64,000 nucleotides of DNA from Collinsella sp. GTDB lineage: Bacteria > Actinomycetota > Coriobacteriia > Coriobacteriales > Coriobacteriaceae. The translations under genes and the position numbers were made by a program. The stretch covers positions 87,987-151,986 of the forward strand of contig JAUMMZ010000032.1 in assembly GCA_031296755.1 (NCBI GenBank), written 5' to 3'. Below the pieces are notes generated by a model. That model was given only the letters and a program-made list of their open reading frames with translations, was not told where the DNA came from and made no database searches. Below are positions 15,549-23,661 of the stretch, piece by piece; the first letter of the stretch is position 1, and every line of letters begins with the position of its first letter.

Positions 15549-18500
15549 TTACATCTGCTCGCGGCGCTTCTTTTGATCGAGGAAGACGCCGGCTGCCACG
15601 AGGACGGTACCGCCGATGACGAACGTCTCGCCGATGAGTCCCGCGCGGTCGCCGGTCTGGGCGAGGCTGCCGGGCTGGGCGGTATCCGTGCCGGCGAGGT
15701 GCTTCGGGGTGTATGCCGCCTGCTGCTTTGCGGCCTCCTCTGCCTCCTGTCGTGCGATTTCATCGGAAAGCTTCTGCTCCGCTGCGATGCGGTCGGACTT
15801 CGCCGACTCGTAGGCGGCGAGTGCCGCATCGCAGCCGGGCTGGAGCCCGTCCACCGCGGCCTGCTTCTCGTCCAGGATGGCCTTGGCGGGCGCGACCTTG
15901 GCACGTGCCTCGACTGCTGCTGCGAAAAGCGCGTTGAGGGCGTCATCCGCGTTCACATCATGGCCGGAAGCGATCGCCGCGCCGGTATCGATGGAGTTCA
16001 GCTTCGACAGCTTGGCGTCTGCCTGCGCCTTCGCCTGCTCGGCGGCGGAGACCAGGGACTCGGCGGCGATGGCATCCGCCTTCGCGGCATCGAGGGCGGC
16101 CTTGGTGTCATTGACGGCCTTTACTGCATCCTGCTCGCGCTGCTGTGACTCTGCGAGCTTCGCGGCAAGATCGGTGAGGATGTCGAGGTTCGACTGTGCG
16201 TCATCGAGATCGGTCTGGGAGCCGGTGAGCCTGTCGGCGGCAACGCCGGTGTCGGCCTTTGCGGCATCGACGGCACGCTGGGCATCCGCGAGGGCGCGTG
16301 CGGTGGCGTCCGCCTTTTGCTCAGCGGCGGCGAGGACCGCCGCCTTCTCGACCTGATCGGCTGCCGCCGCGTCATGGATACTCTTTGCTGTATCGAGCGC
16401 CTTCTTGGCGTCGGCTACGTCCTGGAAGAACTTCGCGAGGTCGGCGTTCGCATCCGTGACACCCTGCTGCTTGGATGCGGTGTCCGCCTTGGCGGAGTCC
16501 AGCTTGGACTGTGCGGTCGTTACGGCTGCGTTGGCGGCATTAAAGGCGACCTGCTTCTGCTGGACGGTCGATTTTGCCGTATCGACTGCCGCGTTGGCGG
16601 CATCGAGGTTCGATTTCGCCGCATTCAGCTCGGCCTGGGCATCCGTGACGCCCTGCTGTTTGGCGGCGATATTGAGCCCTGTCGCGTTTACGGTCTCCTG
16701 CGCCTCGTCGACACCTTGCTTCGCGGCATCGACATCGTCCTGCGCGGAATCCGCTGCGTCCTGCTTCTGCTGGACGGTTGCGGCGGCGCCGGCGGCTGCC
16801 TGCTGCTTGGATGCGAGGTCGGCCTTGGCTGCGTCGAGTGCGCTCTTGGCGTTCTTAAGGCCGTTGATATAGGAGGTCAGATTCTGCTCGTACTCGTCGA
16901 CGGAGATGGCTCCGGTATTCCAGCCCGAACCGGCCCAACCGCCGTATTGCAGCGTGAGCGAGAACGTCAAACGGGTGTCATCGTTCAGACCGCATCCCAT
17001 GACAGCATAGTCAGGGTTGATGATGTTCATGTAATGACCGATACGGTAGTAATCGAACTTGTCCTGGTTGGCATACCAGAAGTCGTAGGCGTCCTTTCCG
17101 GAAAGATTCGTCGCACCAAGGGAAGCTGCAGTCTTGTCAAACAGATCCTTTTCCTGATAGATCCAGGCCTTGCAGGGGTCGCGATAGCTCCAGGCAAGGT
17201 TTTCACCGACATCGAACTGCTGGGCATGCTCTACATTTTTCGTCGAATAGTTTGCATCTGCAATCGCTGCCGCAATGAGCTTATAGCTTACCTCAAGCTC
17301 GGAAAGGCCGACGGACTTACGGTAGGCGTTCACGTTCTTCATGACCGTGATGGACGAAAGCATGTTTTCAAGGCCCGTTGCGTCGAGACTGTTTCCGATC
17401 TCGGTGTAGTCCTTGTACGTGCAGTTCTGGATGATCTCGATGGCTGAATCGGCACCCATGGCCTTGAAGAAACCGATGGCTCCCTGCTTGAGCTGCGCGT
17501 CTGCGAGATCCACCTTCGTTTGTGTCTCGTCGACCTTCTGCTGGGCGGCGGTCACGGCCGCGTCAGCGGTATCCTTTGCGGTCTTGGCGTTCGCAAGCTC
17601 TTCGTCGGCGGCTGCCTTGGCGGACTCGGCGTCCTTGACAGCCTGCTTCGCTGCATCCAGCTTGGCGACGGCGTCGGCATTCGCCTGCTTGGCGGCATCG
17701 AGGTCGGCGTTCGCGGCATCGAGTGCGGACTGGGCGGCGTTCACGCCGGATTCGGCATCGGTCGCGGCCTGCTGCTTCGCGGAGAGGGACGCCTGGGCAT
17801 CATTCAGTTCGGTCTGTGCCGTTGCTGCAGCGGACTGCGCCTGCTCGAGCTCGGACTCGCACTGGGACTGCACCGCTCGTGCGGCGGCGAGGGCTGCCTC
17901 TGCGTCCGCGACCTTCTGTTTTGCCGCATCGTACTCCGGACCGCTGGCGCCTGCCTCCGCTGCGGCGAGGTCGGCTTTCGCTTGCTCATAGGCGGCGCTG
18001 GCTGCTGCGGCCTTCGCATCCGCCGCGTCCTTGTTCTGTCTGGCTGCAGCGAGGACAGAATCGGCGGAATCCTTTGCAGACTGGGCCGCAACCAGCTTGG
18101 ACTGGGCCTCGCCAAGCGTCACGTTGGCGTTGTCGAGATCGGCCTGTGCCCTGCTCACGGCATCCGTGGCGTCGCGCACGGCCTGCTCGGCGGCACGGAT
18201 AGCCTCCGGGGTGGCGCCTACGGCATCGGCCTTGGCTTTATCGAGGGCGTCCTGAGCGTCCTGGGCCACCTTGATGGCGGACTGGTACGCTTCGTCCTTC
18301 TCGGATGCATCCGCCTTGGCGTCTGCGAGACCCGCCTTCGCCTGCTCGAGGTCCTTGCCGGCGGCATCGGCGGCGTCCTTGCCCTCCGCGACCTGACGGG
18401 CGTACTCGTCCATTGCCGCTCGGTCGGCTGCCGTGCCGGCGCTGACTGCCGAATCGTAGGATGCCTTGGCCTGGTCGCGGGCGGAAGCCGCCTTGTTGTA

Positions 18501-18848
18501 GGGACCGGCGGCCTCATCGTAGGATGCCTTGGCGGCGTCCTCCTTCGCCTTCGCCTCGTCGACTGCCTTCTGCAGGTCCGCGATGGTCTGTGCGGCGGAT
18601 TTCGCGCCGGTACCGGATGCCGCGCCGGCGTGGGCGGCGATCGGCGACATCACGGCGGGGTGCTGTGTGCCCCCGTCACCGGTCTGGGCGAATGCCGCGA
18701 ACGGTGAGATGAGGCTCGATCCGGTCATGGCGGCCATGGTCGCCGCGGTGACGGTCAGACGCGCGATCCCCTTCGGGGCGTGAATCTTTTTGCTTGGCAG
18801 TGCGGCGAAGTGATCGCCACCGGCAGCGAAATGCTTTCCCTGAGTCAT
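15549..18848 (-). CDS. 1099-residue CAP-domain cell-wall-anchored protein with long coiled coils
   Basis: An N-terminal signal region ends near ISPFAAFA (about residue 54). Two very long Ala/Asp/Lys-rich helical rods (about 85-470 and 650-1040) flank a CAP/SCP domain (about 490-640) containing HAQQFDVGENLAW and GHYMNIINPDYAVMGCG. The C-terminus has a sortase-like LAQTG followed by a hydrophobic segment and KKRREQ. The architecture suggests an extended stalk holding the CAP domain away from the cell, as in adhesins. As element cargo it may aid colonisation or mating contact. The XRE gene is divergent from it, with inverted repeats in the shared promoter. Confidence 0.85.
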   Translation of the reverse strand: MTQGKHFAAGGDHFAALPSKKIHAPKGIARLTVTAATMAAMTGSSLISPFAAFAQTGDGGTQHPAVMSPIAAHAGAASGTGAKSAAQTIADLQKAVDEAKAKEDAAKASYDEAAGPYNKAASARDQAKASYDSAVSAGTAADRAAMDEYARQVAEGKDAADAAGKDLEQAKAGLADAKADASEKDEAYQSAIKVAQDAQDALDKAKADAVGATPEAIRAAEQAVRDATDAVSRAQADLDNANVTLGEAQSKLVAAQSAKDSADSVLAAARQNKDAADAKAAAASAAYEQAKADLAAAEAGASGPEYDAAKQKVADAEAALAAARAVQSQCESELEQAQSAAATAQTELNDAQASLSAKQQAATDAESGVNAAQSALDAANADLDAAKQANADAVAKLDAAKQAVKDAESAKAAADEELANAKTAKDTADAAVTAAQQKVDETQTKVDLADAQLKQGAIGFFKAMGADSAIEIIQNCTYKDYTEIGNSLDATGLENMLSSITVMKNVNAYRKSVGLSELEVSYKLIAAAIADANYSTKNVEHAQQFDVGENLAWSYRDPCKAWIYQEKDLFDKTAASLGATNLSGKDAYDFWYANQDKFDYYRIGHYMNIINPDYAVMGCGLNDDTRLTFSLTLQYGGWAGSGWNTGAISVDEYEQNLTSYINGLKNAKSALDAAKADLASKQQAAAGAAATVQQKQDAADSAQDDVDAAKQGVDEAQETVNATGLNIAAKQQGVTDAQAELNAAKSNLDAANAAVDTAKSTVQQKQVAFNAANAAVTTAQSKLDSAKADTASKQQGVTDANADLAKFFQDVADAKKALDTAKSIHDAAAADQVEKAAVLAAAEQKADATARALADAQRAVDAAKADTGVAADRLTGSQTDLDDAQSNLDILTDLAAKLAESQQREQDAVKAVNDTKAALDAAKADAIAAESLVSAAEQAKAQADAKLSKLNSIDTGAAIASGHDVNADDALNALFAAAVEARAKVAPAKAILDEKQAAVDGLQPGCDAALAAYESAKSDRIAAEQKLSDEIARQEAEEAAKQQAAYTPKHLAGTDTAQPGSLAQTGDRAGLIGETFVIGGTVLVAAGVFLDQKKRREQM

Positions 18849-18931
18849 TGTGCTGTTCCATTCCTTTTCCGTGCCCTATCCGACTGGGCATCAGAGTGCT
18901 TTCCAATAGAGATAATTATGCGCCTTAACTG

Positions 18932-18993
18932 GGATTGTTGTATATAGTCCGTTGGCTTTTATACAACAATCCATGACTCTTTTTGTCATGGAT
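18932..18993. promoter_or_regulatory. Two nested perfect inverted repeats in the divergent promoter
   Basis: GGATTGTTGTATA (18932-18944) pairs with 18960-18972 across 15 bases. ATCCATGAC (18969-18977) pairs with 18985-18993 across TCTTTTT. The second repeat contains the XRE start codon at 18988. They fit operators for an autoregulatory XRE repressor that also controls the surface-protein operon, or RNA hairpins hiding the start codon. Confidence 0.6.
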
Positions 18994-19221
18994 ATCTCGC
19001 CGCTACAACGATCCTTTGGTCTACGCTGCAAAGAATTAAGATCAAAGTCTGGTTACTCTCAAGTACAATTTGCGAATCGCATCGGCATGGACAGGTCTTA
19101 CTACGCCTCGATAGAGGTCGGACGAAGAAATGTCAGTCTTTCTAACCTCTGTAAAATTGCTAACGGATTCGACATGACAATCGCTGCACTCATGACTGGT
19201 GTGACTGAGAAAACGGATTAG
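18988..19221 (+). CDS. XRE-family HTH transcriptional regulator
   Basis: A 77-residue protein that is essentially one Cro/C1-type HTH domain: LRCKELRSKSGYSQVQFANR, then MDRSYYASIEVGRRNVSLSN. ATG 18988 gives a complete domain. An upstream frame from TTG 18952 would add 12 residues with no motif. No Shine-Dalgarno sequence is visible, consistent with a leaderless or structured mRNA. It is divergent from the surface-protein operon and A+T-rich compared with the host. Confidence 0.85.
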   Translation: MDISPLQRSFGLRCKELRSKSGYSQVQFANRIGMDRSYYASIEVGRRNVSLSNLCKIANGFDMTIAALMTGVTEKTD

Positions 19222-19257
19222 TCCATCAATCAATCAGCGAACGCAGTGAGCGAATCA

Positions 19258-19441
19258 ATCGACGGCACAGCCGGCGGCAAGGACACGGTACGTGGCCGCG
19301 CAGCGAGCTTCGCGCGCGAAGGGGGACAGCATCGCTGTCCCTATTCTTTATCGACGGCTTAGCCGGCGGCAAGGACACGGTACGTGGCCGCGCAGCGAGC
19401 TTCGCGAGCGAAGAGGACGGCATCGCCGTCCCTATATCTTT
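19258..19441. repeat. Two tandem 92-bp repeats, each ending in a hairpin
   Basis: Copies start at 19258 and 19350 and both contain GGCGGCAAGGACACGGTACG. Each ends with a hairpin: GGACAGC-ATC-GCTGTCC in copy 1 and GGACGGC-ATC-GCCGTCC in copy 2, followed by a T-rich stretch. The A-T to G-C change is compensatory, implying the pairing matters. They lie just downstream of the XRE gene. Confidence 0.8.
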
Positions 19442-19468
19442 ATAGTATATTTCTCTATTAATTGGTTT

Positions 19469-19630
19469 CACCAAAATGGGTATAGCGCAAGCTTCTGAAC
19501 AGGCATTTTTATCAAAAACTCAAAGCAGCCGAATCATCAAAATGGTGAAATTTTTTACCCAAATTGAGGAAGCGCTTCACCAAAATGGAACCGACTAACG
19601 GCTGTTGAAAACTTTTTATCCCCAAAATGG
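19469..19630 (+). repeat. Four direct CACCAAAATGG iterons near attR
   Basis: Motif occurrences at 19469-19479, 19535-19545 (CATC variant), 19578-19588 and 19620-19630 (CCCC variant), all in the same orientation. The last three starts are 42-43 bases apart, close to four helical turns. Position 130-290 bases from attR suggests integrase/Xis arm sites, or an iteron-type origin. TGTTGAAAACT occurs here (19602-19612) and beside attL (6550-6560). Confidence 0.7.
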
Positions 19631-19759
19631 TGATTTCCTGTTTTCAGTGGAAAACTCGGTAAGTTAAATTATTTACTTACCAGATTTACAAACAAAAGCA
19701 GTTCTTAGCCCTAAAACCAGAACAGGTCAGAAGCAAAATTAACTCCTGACCTGCGATTT

Positions 19760-19808
19760 TTCTGGTGCCCCCGGGCGGATTCGAACCGTCGACACCCGCT
19801 TTAGGAGA
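19760..19808. repeat. attR: 49-bp repeat inside the intact tRNA gene
   Basis: Identical to 6344-6392. It spans the tRNA 3' half from the anticodon loop outward, so integration restores a functional tRNA. Confidence 0.93.
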
Positions 19809-19838
19809 GCGGTGCTCTATCCCCTGAGCTACGGAGGC
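19763..19838 (-). tRNA. tRNA-Arg (anticodon CCT)
   Basis: A 76-base cloverleaf can be drawn with 7-bp acceptor GCCTCCG/CGGGGGC, D-stem GCTC/GAGC, anticodon stem CCGCT/AGCGG with loop CTCCTAA, T-loop TTCGAAT and an encoded CCA end. The T-stem has one A-C mismatch (GACGG/CCGCC). Anticodon CCT reads AGG. It is the integration target of the element; its 3' half is supplied by the element side. Confidence 0.95.
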
Positions 19839-19897
19839 ATGTTGTACTAGTGTAGCAGATTTACTGCATCGCAATACGTCGCATGACTAGACTTCGA

Positions 19898-19964
19898 AGT
19901 TGCGGTGGAATAGTTCCTGTTTGAAGCATCTAAAGCCGTATTTAGGAACTATTTCACCGCAACT
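19898..19964. repeat. Palindromic 3'-end element, copy 1
   Basis: A 67-bp hairpin with arms beginning AGTTGCGGTG and ending CACCGCAACT, and a variable loop. It lies 9 bases beyond the stop of the DUF956 gene. Related copies: 23584-23650, 32221-32286, 44941-45007. Confidence 0.9.
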
Positions 19965-19973
19965 TATGAGGAG

Positions 19974-20372
19974 CTAGTTACCTTTGTGGAAGAGGCCTTT
20001 GATGACGGAGGGGATGCTCTTGGCGCCCTTGGCGGTCACATCGATAAAGTCAGGCGAACGCACGAGCTTATCCTCGTCGACATACTTGCGGACCGCACGA
20101 AGCGTCTCTTTGTCGTCGCGCGTCGAAAACGTAAAGTGACCGTTGTCCTTGGTGAAGATGGCAAAACGCGTAATCTTCTTGGTGCCGCGCAAAACCTCGG
20201 CGGCGATGTAGTCGACCTCATCCCACGGGATTTGGATATAATCCTCGGGATTGCGCTCGTTATAGTACTCAAACGCCTTGTTTCCCACCATCACGTTACC
20301 GTGGCTGGTAAGCCCCATGAGGCAGGTCGCCGGCGTTGCCAGATCGACCGTGCTGTTCTGAGATTGCGCCAT
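19974..20372 (-). CDS. DUF956-family protein of the mannose PTS operon
   Basis: A 132-residue protein (MAQSQNSTVDLATPATCLMG start) matching the DUF956 family, which is almost always found beside mannose-family PTS genes. It is thought to be an accessory or regulatory component. No membrane segment is seen. ATG 20372 is chosen because GGAGGGCGAGG is upstream and earlier codons are unlike the family. A terminator-like hairpin (20392-20436) separates it from the IID gene, so it may be expressed by read-through or separately. Confidence 0.8.
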   Translation of the reverse strand: MAQSQNSTVDLATPATCLMGLTSHGNVMVGNKAFEYYNERNPEDYIQIPWDEVDYIAAEVLRGTKKITRFAIFTKDNGHFTFSTRDDKETLRAVRKYVDEDKLVRSPDFIDVTAKGAKSIPSVIKGLFHKGN

Positions 20373-20391
20373 GCGCGCCTCGCCCTCCAAA

Positions 20392-20436
20392 TAAAACAAT
20401 CGGACCGCATCCAGTGTACCCACCGGGTGCGGTCCG
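20392..20436 (-). terminator. Terminator between the PTS IID gene and DUF956
   Basis: CGGACCGCA (20401-20409) pairs with 20428-20436. On the minus strand ATTGTTTTATTT follows. Confidence 0.65.
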
Positions 20437-20492
20437 TTTCAATGGCTCAAAAGCCCTTGCCTAGCAATTCTCGGTCTTAAGCCGAAGCGTAC

Positions 20493-21413
20493 TTACATGA
20501 AGCCGCAGAAGCGACCGATGATGCCGACGGCGAAGAGAGCCAGGATGATGACGATCGGGCTGACCTTCTTCTTGAGGAGCTTGCAGACCAGCAGGGTCAG
20601 GCACACGGCGGCAAGGCCGGGGATGAGCTGATCGAGGTTGGCCTGAAGCGTGGTGACCTTCATCTGATCAAGGGCGGTAGCACCGACGGAGTTGTACATC
20701 GTCAGCGCTTCCTTGATACCCTCGGAACCGGAGGGCAGGCTAGCCCAGTCGATAAAGGCGCCAGCAGACTGCTTGACCGTGGAGACGATCGGGGTGAAGG
20801 AAATGGACACCCAGCGCTCGACCAGGGCGCCGATGATGAACATACCCAGGATGGAAGCGCCCTCGGTGACCTTGCCCATCAGACCACCGGAGAGGTCCTT
20901 GGCGATGGAGGAGCCGACCTTGTAGCCAAACTCCTGCGTGTACCACAGGAAGGCGTAACGGATGATGTTCCACGCGAAGAAGAACAGCAACGGACCGGCG
21001 ATGCTGCCGGACAGGGCCAGGGAAGCGCCCAGAGCGCCCAGAATCGGGCGAAGGGTGAACCAGAAGACGGGATCACCGACGCCGGCGAGCGGGCCCATCA
21101 TACCGACCTTGACGCCCTGGATGGCGACGTCATCGATCGGAGCACCGTTGGCGCGCTCCTCCTCGAGGGCGAGGGTAACGCCAATGACGGGGGCGGAAAC
21201 ATAGGGGTGGGTGTTATAGAACTCCAGGTGGCGCTTAAGAGCGGCAATCTGGTCATCCTTGCTGGTGTAGAGCTTCTTGATCGCAGGGATCATTGCGAAG
21301 CACCAGCCGCCGTTCTGCATACGCTCGTAGTTCCACGAGCCCTGAAGGAACTGATGACGGAAGCAAACCTTCTTGCGGTCAGCCTTGGTGAGCTGAATCT
21401 TGTTCTCTGCCAT
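20493..21413 (-). CDS. manZ: PTS mannose-family IID component
   Basis: A 306-residue membrane subunit with the family start pattern (LTKADRKKVCFRHQFLQGSW) and EEERANGAPIDD. Hydrophobic segments cluster in the C-terminal half. With IIC it forms the sugar channel of a mannose/fructose/glucosamine-type phosphotransferase. ATG 21413 follows GGGGAGTGATACAT. It is third in the IIAB-IIC-IID operon. Confidence 0.95.
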   Translation of the reverse strand: MAENKIQLTKADRKKVCFRHQFLQGSWNYERMQNGGWCFAMIPAIKKLYTSKDDQIAALKRHLEFYNTHPYVSAPVIGVTLALEEERANGAPIDDVAIQGVKVGMMGPLAGVGDPVFWFTLRPILGALGASLALSGSIAGPLLFFFAWNIIRYAFLWYTQEFGYKVGSSIAKDLSGGLMGKVTEGASILGMFIIGALVERWVSISFTPIVSTVKQSAGAFIDWASLPSGSEGIKEALTMYNSVGATALDQMKVTTLQANLDQLIPGLAAVCLTLLVCKLLKKKVSPIVIILALFAVGIIGRFCGFM

Positions 21414-21429
21414 ATGTATCACTCCCCTC

Positions 21430-22248
21430 CTACTCGTAATCGTTCAGAATGTCGCCGAGCGGGTCGCCGGAGCCACCGCCCATGCCGCCACCCTGCTTGG
21501 CCAGATCCTTAAGGCCAAGGTAGATGAGGGCAAGGGAGATGCCGATGAGACCAAGGGCGATCAGCGTGAGCTGAGGGATGGCAGCAAGGACAAAGCCGAG
21601 GACGAAGAACGGCCAGGTCTCCTTGGTGGCCATCATGTTGATGACCATGGCGTAACCGACGGAAGCGACCATGCCGCCGCCGACAGCCATACCGCCGGAC
21701 AGCCAGTCGGGCATAGCGTTAAGCGCGTTGGTAACGGCCTCGGCCGGGATGACGCACAGAAGCACTGCCGGGATGGCGATACGAAGGCCCTGCATGAGGA
21801 TGGCAGCATACTGCCAGCGCTCGATGCCGGAGAAGTCGCCCTTCTCGGCGCAACCGTCCATGGCGTGAGCGATAGCGGTAGCAATGGTACGGCAGATCAT
21901 GGTCAGGAACAGACCAGCGACCGACAGCGGGACGGCGACGGCGATGGCGGCGGTAACGGCCTTTGCCGAATCAGTGGCGCCACCGTTGAGGGCGAGCACC
22001 ATGATGATCGAAGAAGCGACCGAGGCCAGAGCGGCGTCAGGCGCGACAGCGGCGCCAACGTTAGCCCAGCCAAGGGCCATCATCTGGAGCGAACCGCCCA
22101 GGAGGATGCCCTCCTGAAGGTGACCGGTTACGAGACCGATAAGCGTGCATGCCACGAGCGGCTGATGGAACTGGAACTCATCCAGAATGCCTTCCATACC
22201 GGCAAGCAACGCGACAATCGCAACAAGCAGAATAGTGATTGCAGACAT
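21430..22248 (-). CDS. manY: PTS mannose-family IIC component
   Basis: A 272-residue, strongly hydrophobic protein (MSAITILLVAIVALLAGMEG start) with LLGGSLQMMALGWANVGAA, a conserved IIC loop. A Gly-rich C-terminal tail is present. It is the sugar-translocating channel subunit with IID. It lies between the IIAB and IID genes with 16-18-base gaps and shares their operon. Confidence 0.95.
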   Translation of the reverse strand: MSAITILLVAIVALLAGMEGILDEFQFHQPLVACTLIGLVTGHLQEGILLGGSLQMMALGWANVGAAVAPDAALASVASSIIMVLALNGGATDSAKAVTAAIAVAVPLSVAGLFLTMICRTIATAIAHAMDGCAEKGDFSGIERWQYAAILMQGLRIAIPAVLLCVIPAEAVTNALNAMPDWLSGGMAVGGGMVASVGYAMVINMMATKETWPFFVLGFVLAAIPQLTLIALGLIGISLALIYLGLKDLAKQGGGMGGGSGDPLGDILNDYE

Positions 22249-22266
22249 GTATCGGACCCTCCTTTA

Positions 22267-23256
22267 CTATGCTTGAGCGGCCAGTTCGGCCTTAGCTTTC
22301 TTCAACATGGCGTCGAGATCCTCGGAGGAATCCGAAGGAACCTTGCGGACCTCGAACTTGACGCCCTTGGCCTTGAGAGCCTCGAGAGTCTTAACGTCGT
22401 CATCGCCCATAGCGACGGCGTTGGTGACGACGACCTTGCCCTTGGAGTGAGCCATGGAACCGATGTTGACTTCCTTGATGTCGACGCCGGCCTCGATGGC
22501 CTTGAGCAGATCCTGCGGGTTCTCAAAGAGCAGCATGGCCTTGGTGTCACCAAAGCGCGTGTCCTTGACGACCTCGGCCATCTTCTTGATGGGAACGACG
22601 TTGGCATGGACTCCCGGAGGGGCAGCCTGCTCGATCATGGTCTTGCGGAGCTCGTCGTGAGCAACGCCGTCGGAAACCACGATGATGCGGTTGGGGTTGA
22701 TCTGCTTGGTCCACGTGGTGGCCACCTGACCATGCAGCAGACGGGTGTCGATACGGACGTGGGCAATCTTGATGTGCCCGTCGCCGATGACCGTTCCCGG
22801 AGGGATGGCGCCTGCAGGAGTAGCGGCGGCCGCAGCCGGCTTCTTCTCCTCGGGCTCCAGAGACTCGGGCTTGACGCGCACGCCAGCCTTAGCCTCAGTC
22901 ACGAGATGTTTTGCGATCGCATGTGCAGTGTTCTTTGCGTCAAAGCGCTGCGAATATGCCTCGATGAGCATAGGCAGGTTGACACCGGTGACGATAGCCC
23001 AGGAATCGTGGCCCTCGATGAGCCCGCTGATCTGGTTGAACGGCGTGCCGCCCCACAGATCAACGAGGAAGAGCACCTGCTCCTGGTCCTCGAAGGAAGC
23101 GACTGCTTCCTCGACCTTGGCACGGAAATCGTCGGGGCCCATGCTCGGCTCGAGCGAGACCACGGCAACAGACGGCTGATCGCCAAAGACCATCGAGCCC
23201 GTCTGCTTGATTCCAGCTGCCAAGTCCCCGTGGCTAGCAAGAACAATACTTACCAT
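22267..23256 (-). CDS. manX: PTS mannose-family IIAB component
   Basis: A 329-residue cytoplasmic fusion. IIA carries the phosphorylatable His in LASHGDLA (about residue 9) and VDLWGGTPFNQ. An Ala/Pro-rich linker (about 130-155) leads to IIB with the second phospho-His in DTRLLHGQV. It passes phosphate from HPr to the incoming sugar. ATG 23256 is chosen over the adjacent GTG because AGGAGG is seven bases upstream. It is the first gene of the operon. Confidence 0.95.
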   Translation of the reverse strand: MVSIVLASHGDLAAGIKQTGSMVFGDQPSVAVVSLEPSMGPDDFRAKVEEAVASFEDQEQVLFLVDLWGGTPFNQISGLIEGHDSWAIVTGVNLPMLIEAYSQRFDAKNTAHAIAKHLVTEAKAGVRVKPESLEPEEKKPAAAAATPAGAIPPGTVIGDGHIKIAHVRIDTRLLHGQVATTWTKQINPNRIIVVSDGVAHDELRKTMIEQAAPPGVHANVVPIKKMAEVVKDTRFGDTKAMLLFENPQDLLKAIEAGVDIKEVNIGSMAHSKGKVVVTNAVAMGDDDVKTLEALKAKGVKFEVRKVPSDSSEDLDAMLKKAKAELAAQA

Positions 23257-23583
23257 CACATAACCTCCTTTTTGTCTACGTATTTCCTACACGACATGAA
23301 AGGAGTATACCTGTTTGGATTGTGGAATTATAGCTAAATTCGCAAAAGGTTGGATTATTTGTTTAAACGTCTAAGTTTGTTACAAATTGATTACATTACT
23401 GTTTTTCGACTCATTACCTGATAAAGCGTCGCTCATCAAGCTATGTATTTTATAGATACAAGCAAGCTGTTCATTAATATCGATATTAAGCAAATGCGAA
23501 TGTGCTCGTACTGTCACTATTTTGTTTAAACAGACATGGCTTGACTATTTGCACGACTTATGCTCAACAAAGCCACTCAAAAT
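23257..23583. promoter_or_regulatory. A+T-rich leader of the mannose PTS operon
   Basis: No gene is visible. The sequence is far more A+T-rich than its surroundings and contains GTTTAAAC twice in a TTGTTTAAAC context (23361-23368 and 23524-23531). The repeated palindrome may be a regulator site. Confidence 0.4.
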
Positions 23584-23650
23584 AGTTGCGGTGGAATAGT
23601 TCTTGTTTAAGAGCCAAAAGGCTGAATTTAGGAACTATTTCACCGCAACT
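23584..23650. repeat. Palindromic 3'-end element, copy 2
   Basis: Same family as 19898-19964, with arms AGTTGCGGTG / CACCGCAACT and a different loop. It lies 11 bases beyond the hypA stop codon. Confidence 0.9.
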
Positions 23651-23661
23651 TATAGGGAATC

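Larger units (their letters stand above)
6344..19808. mobile_element. Integrative mobilizable element in tRNA-Arg(CCT)
   Basis: A 13.4-kb element bounded by the 49-bp att repeats. It encodes a tyrosine integrase next to attL, an Xis-like protein, a winged-helix protein, a relaxase with its MobC accessory and a candidate oriT. No type IV secretion genes are seen, so it should be mobilizable rather than self-transmissible. Cargo includes three metallophosphoesterases, a lipoprotein, a very long cell-wall protein and an XRE regulator. Base composition is mosaic: the integrase and XRE genes are visibly A+T-richer than the host, whereas the phosphoesterase block is G+C-rich. Confidence 0.9.
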
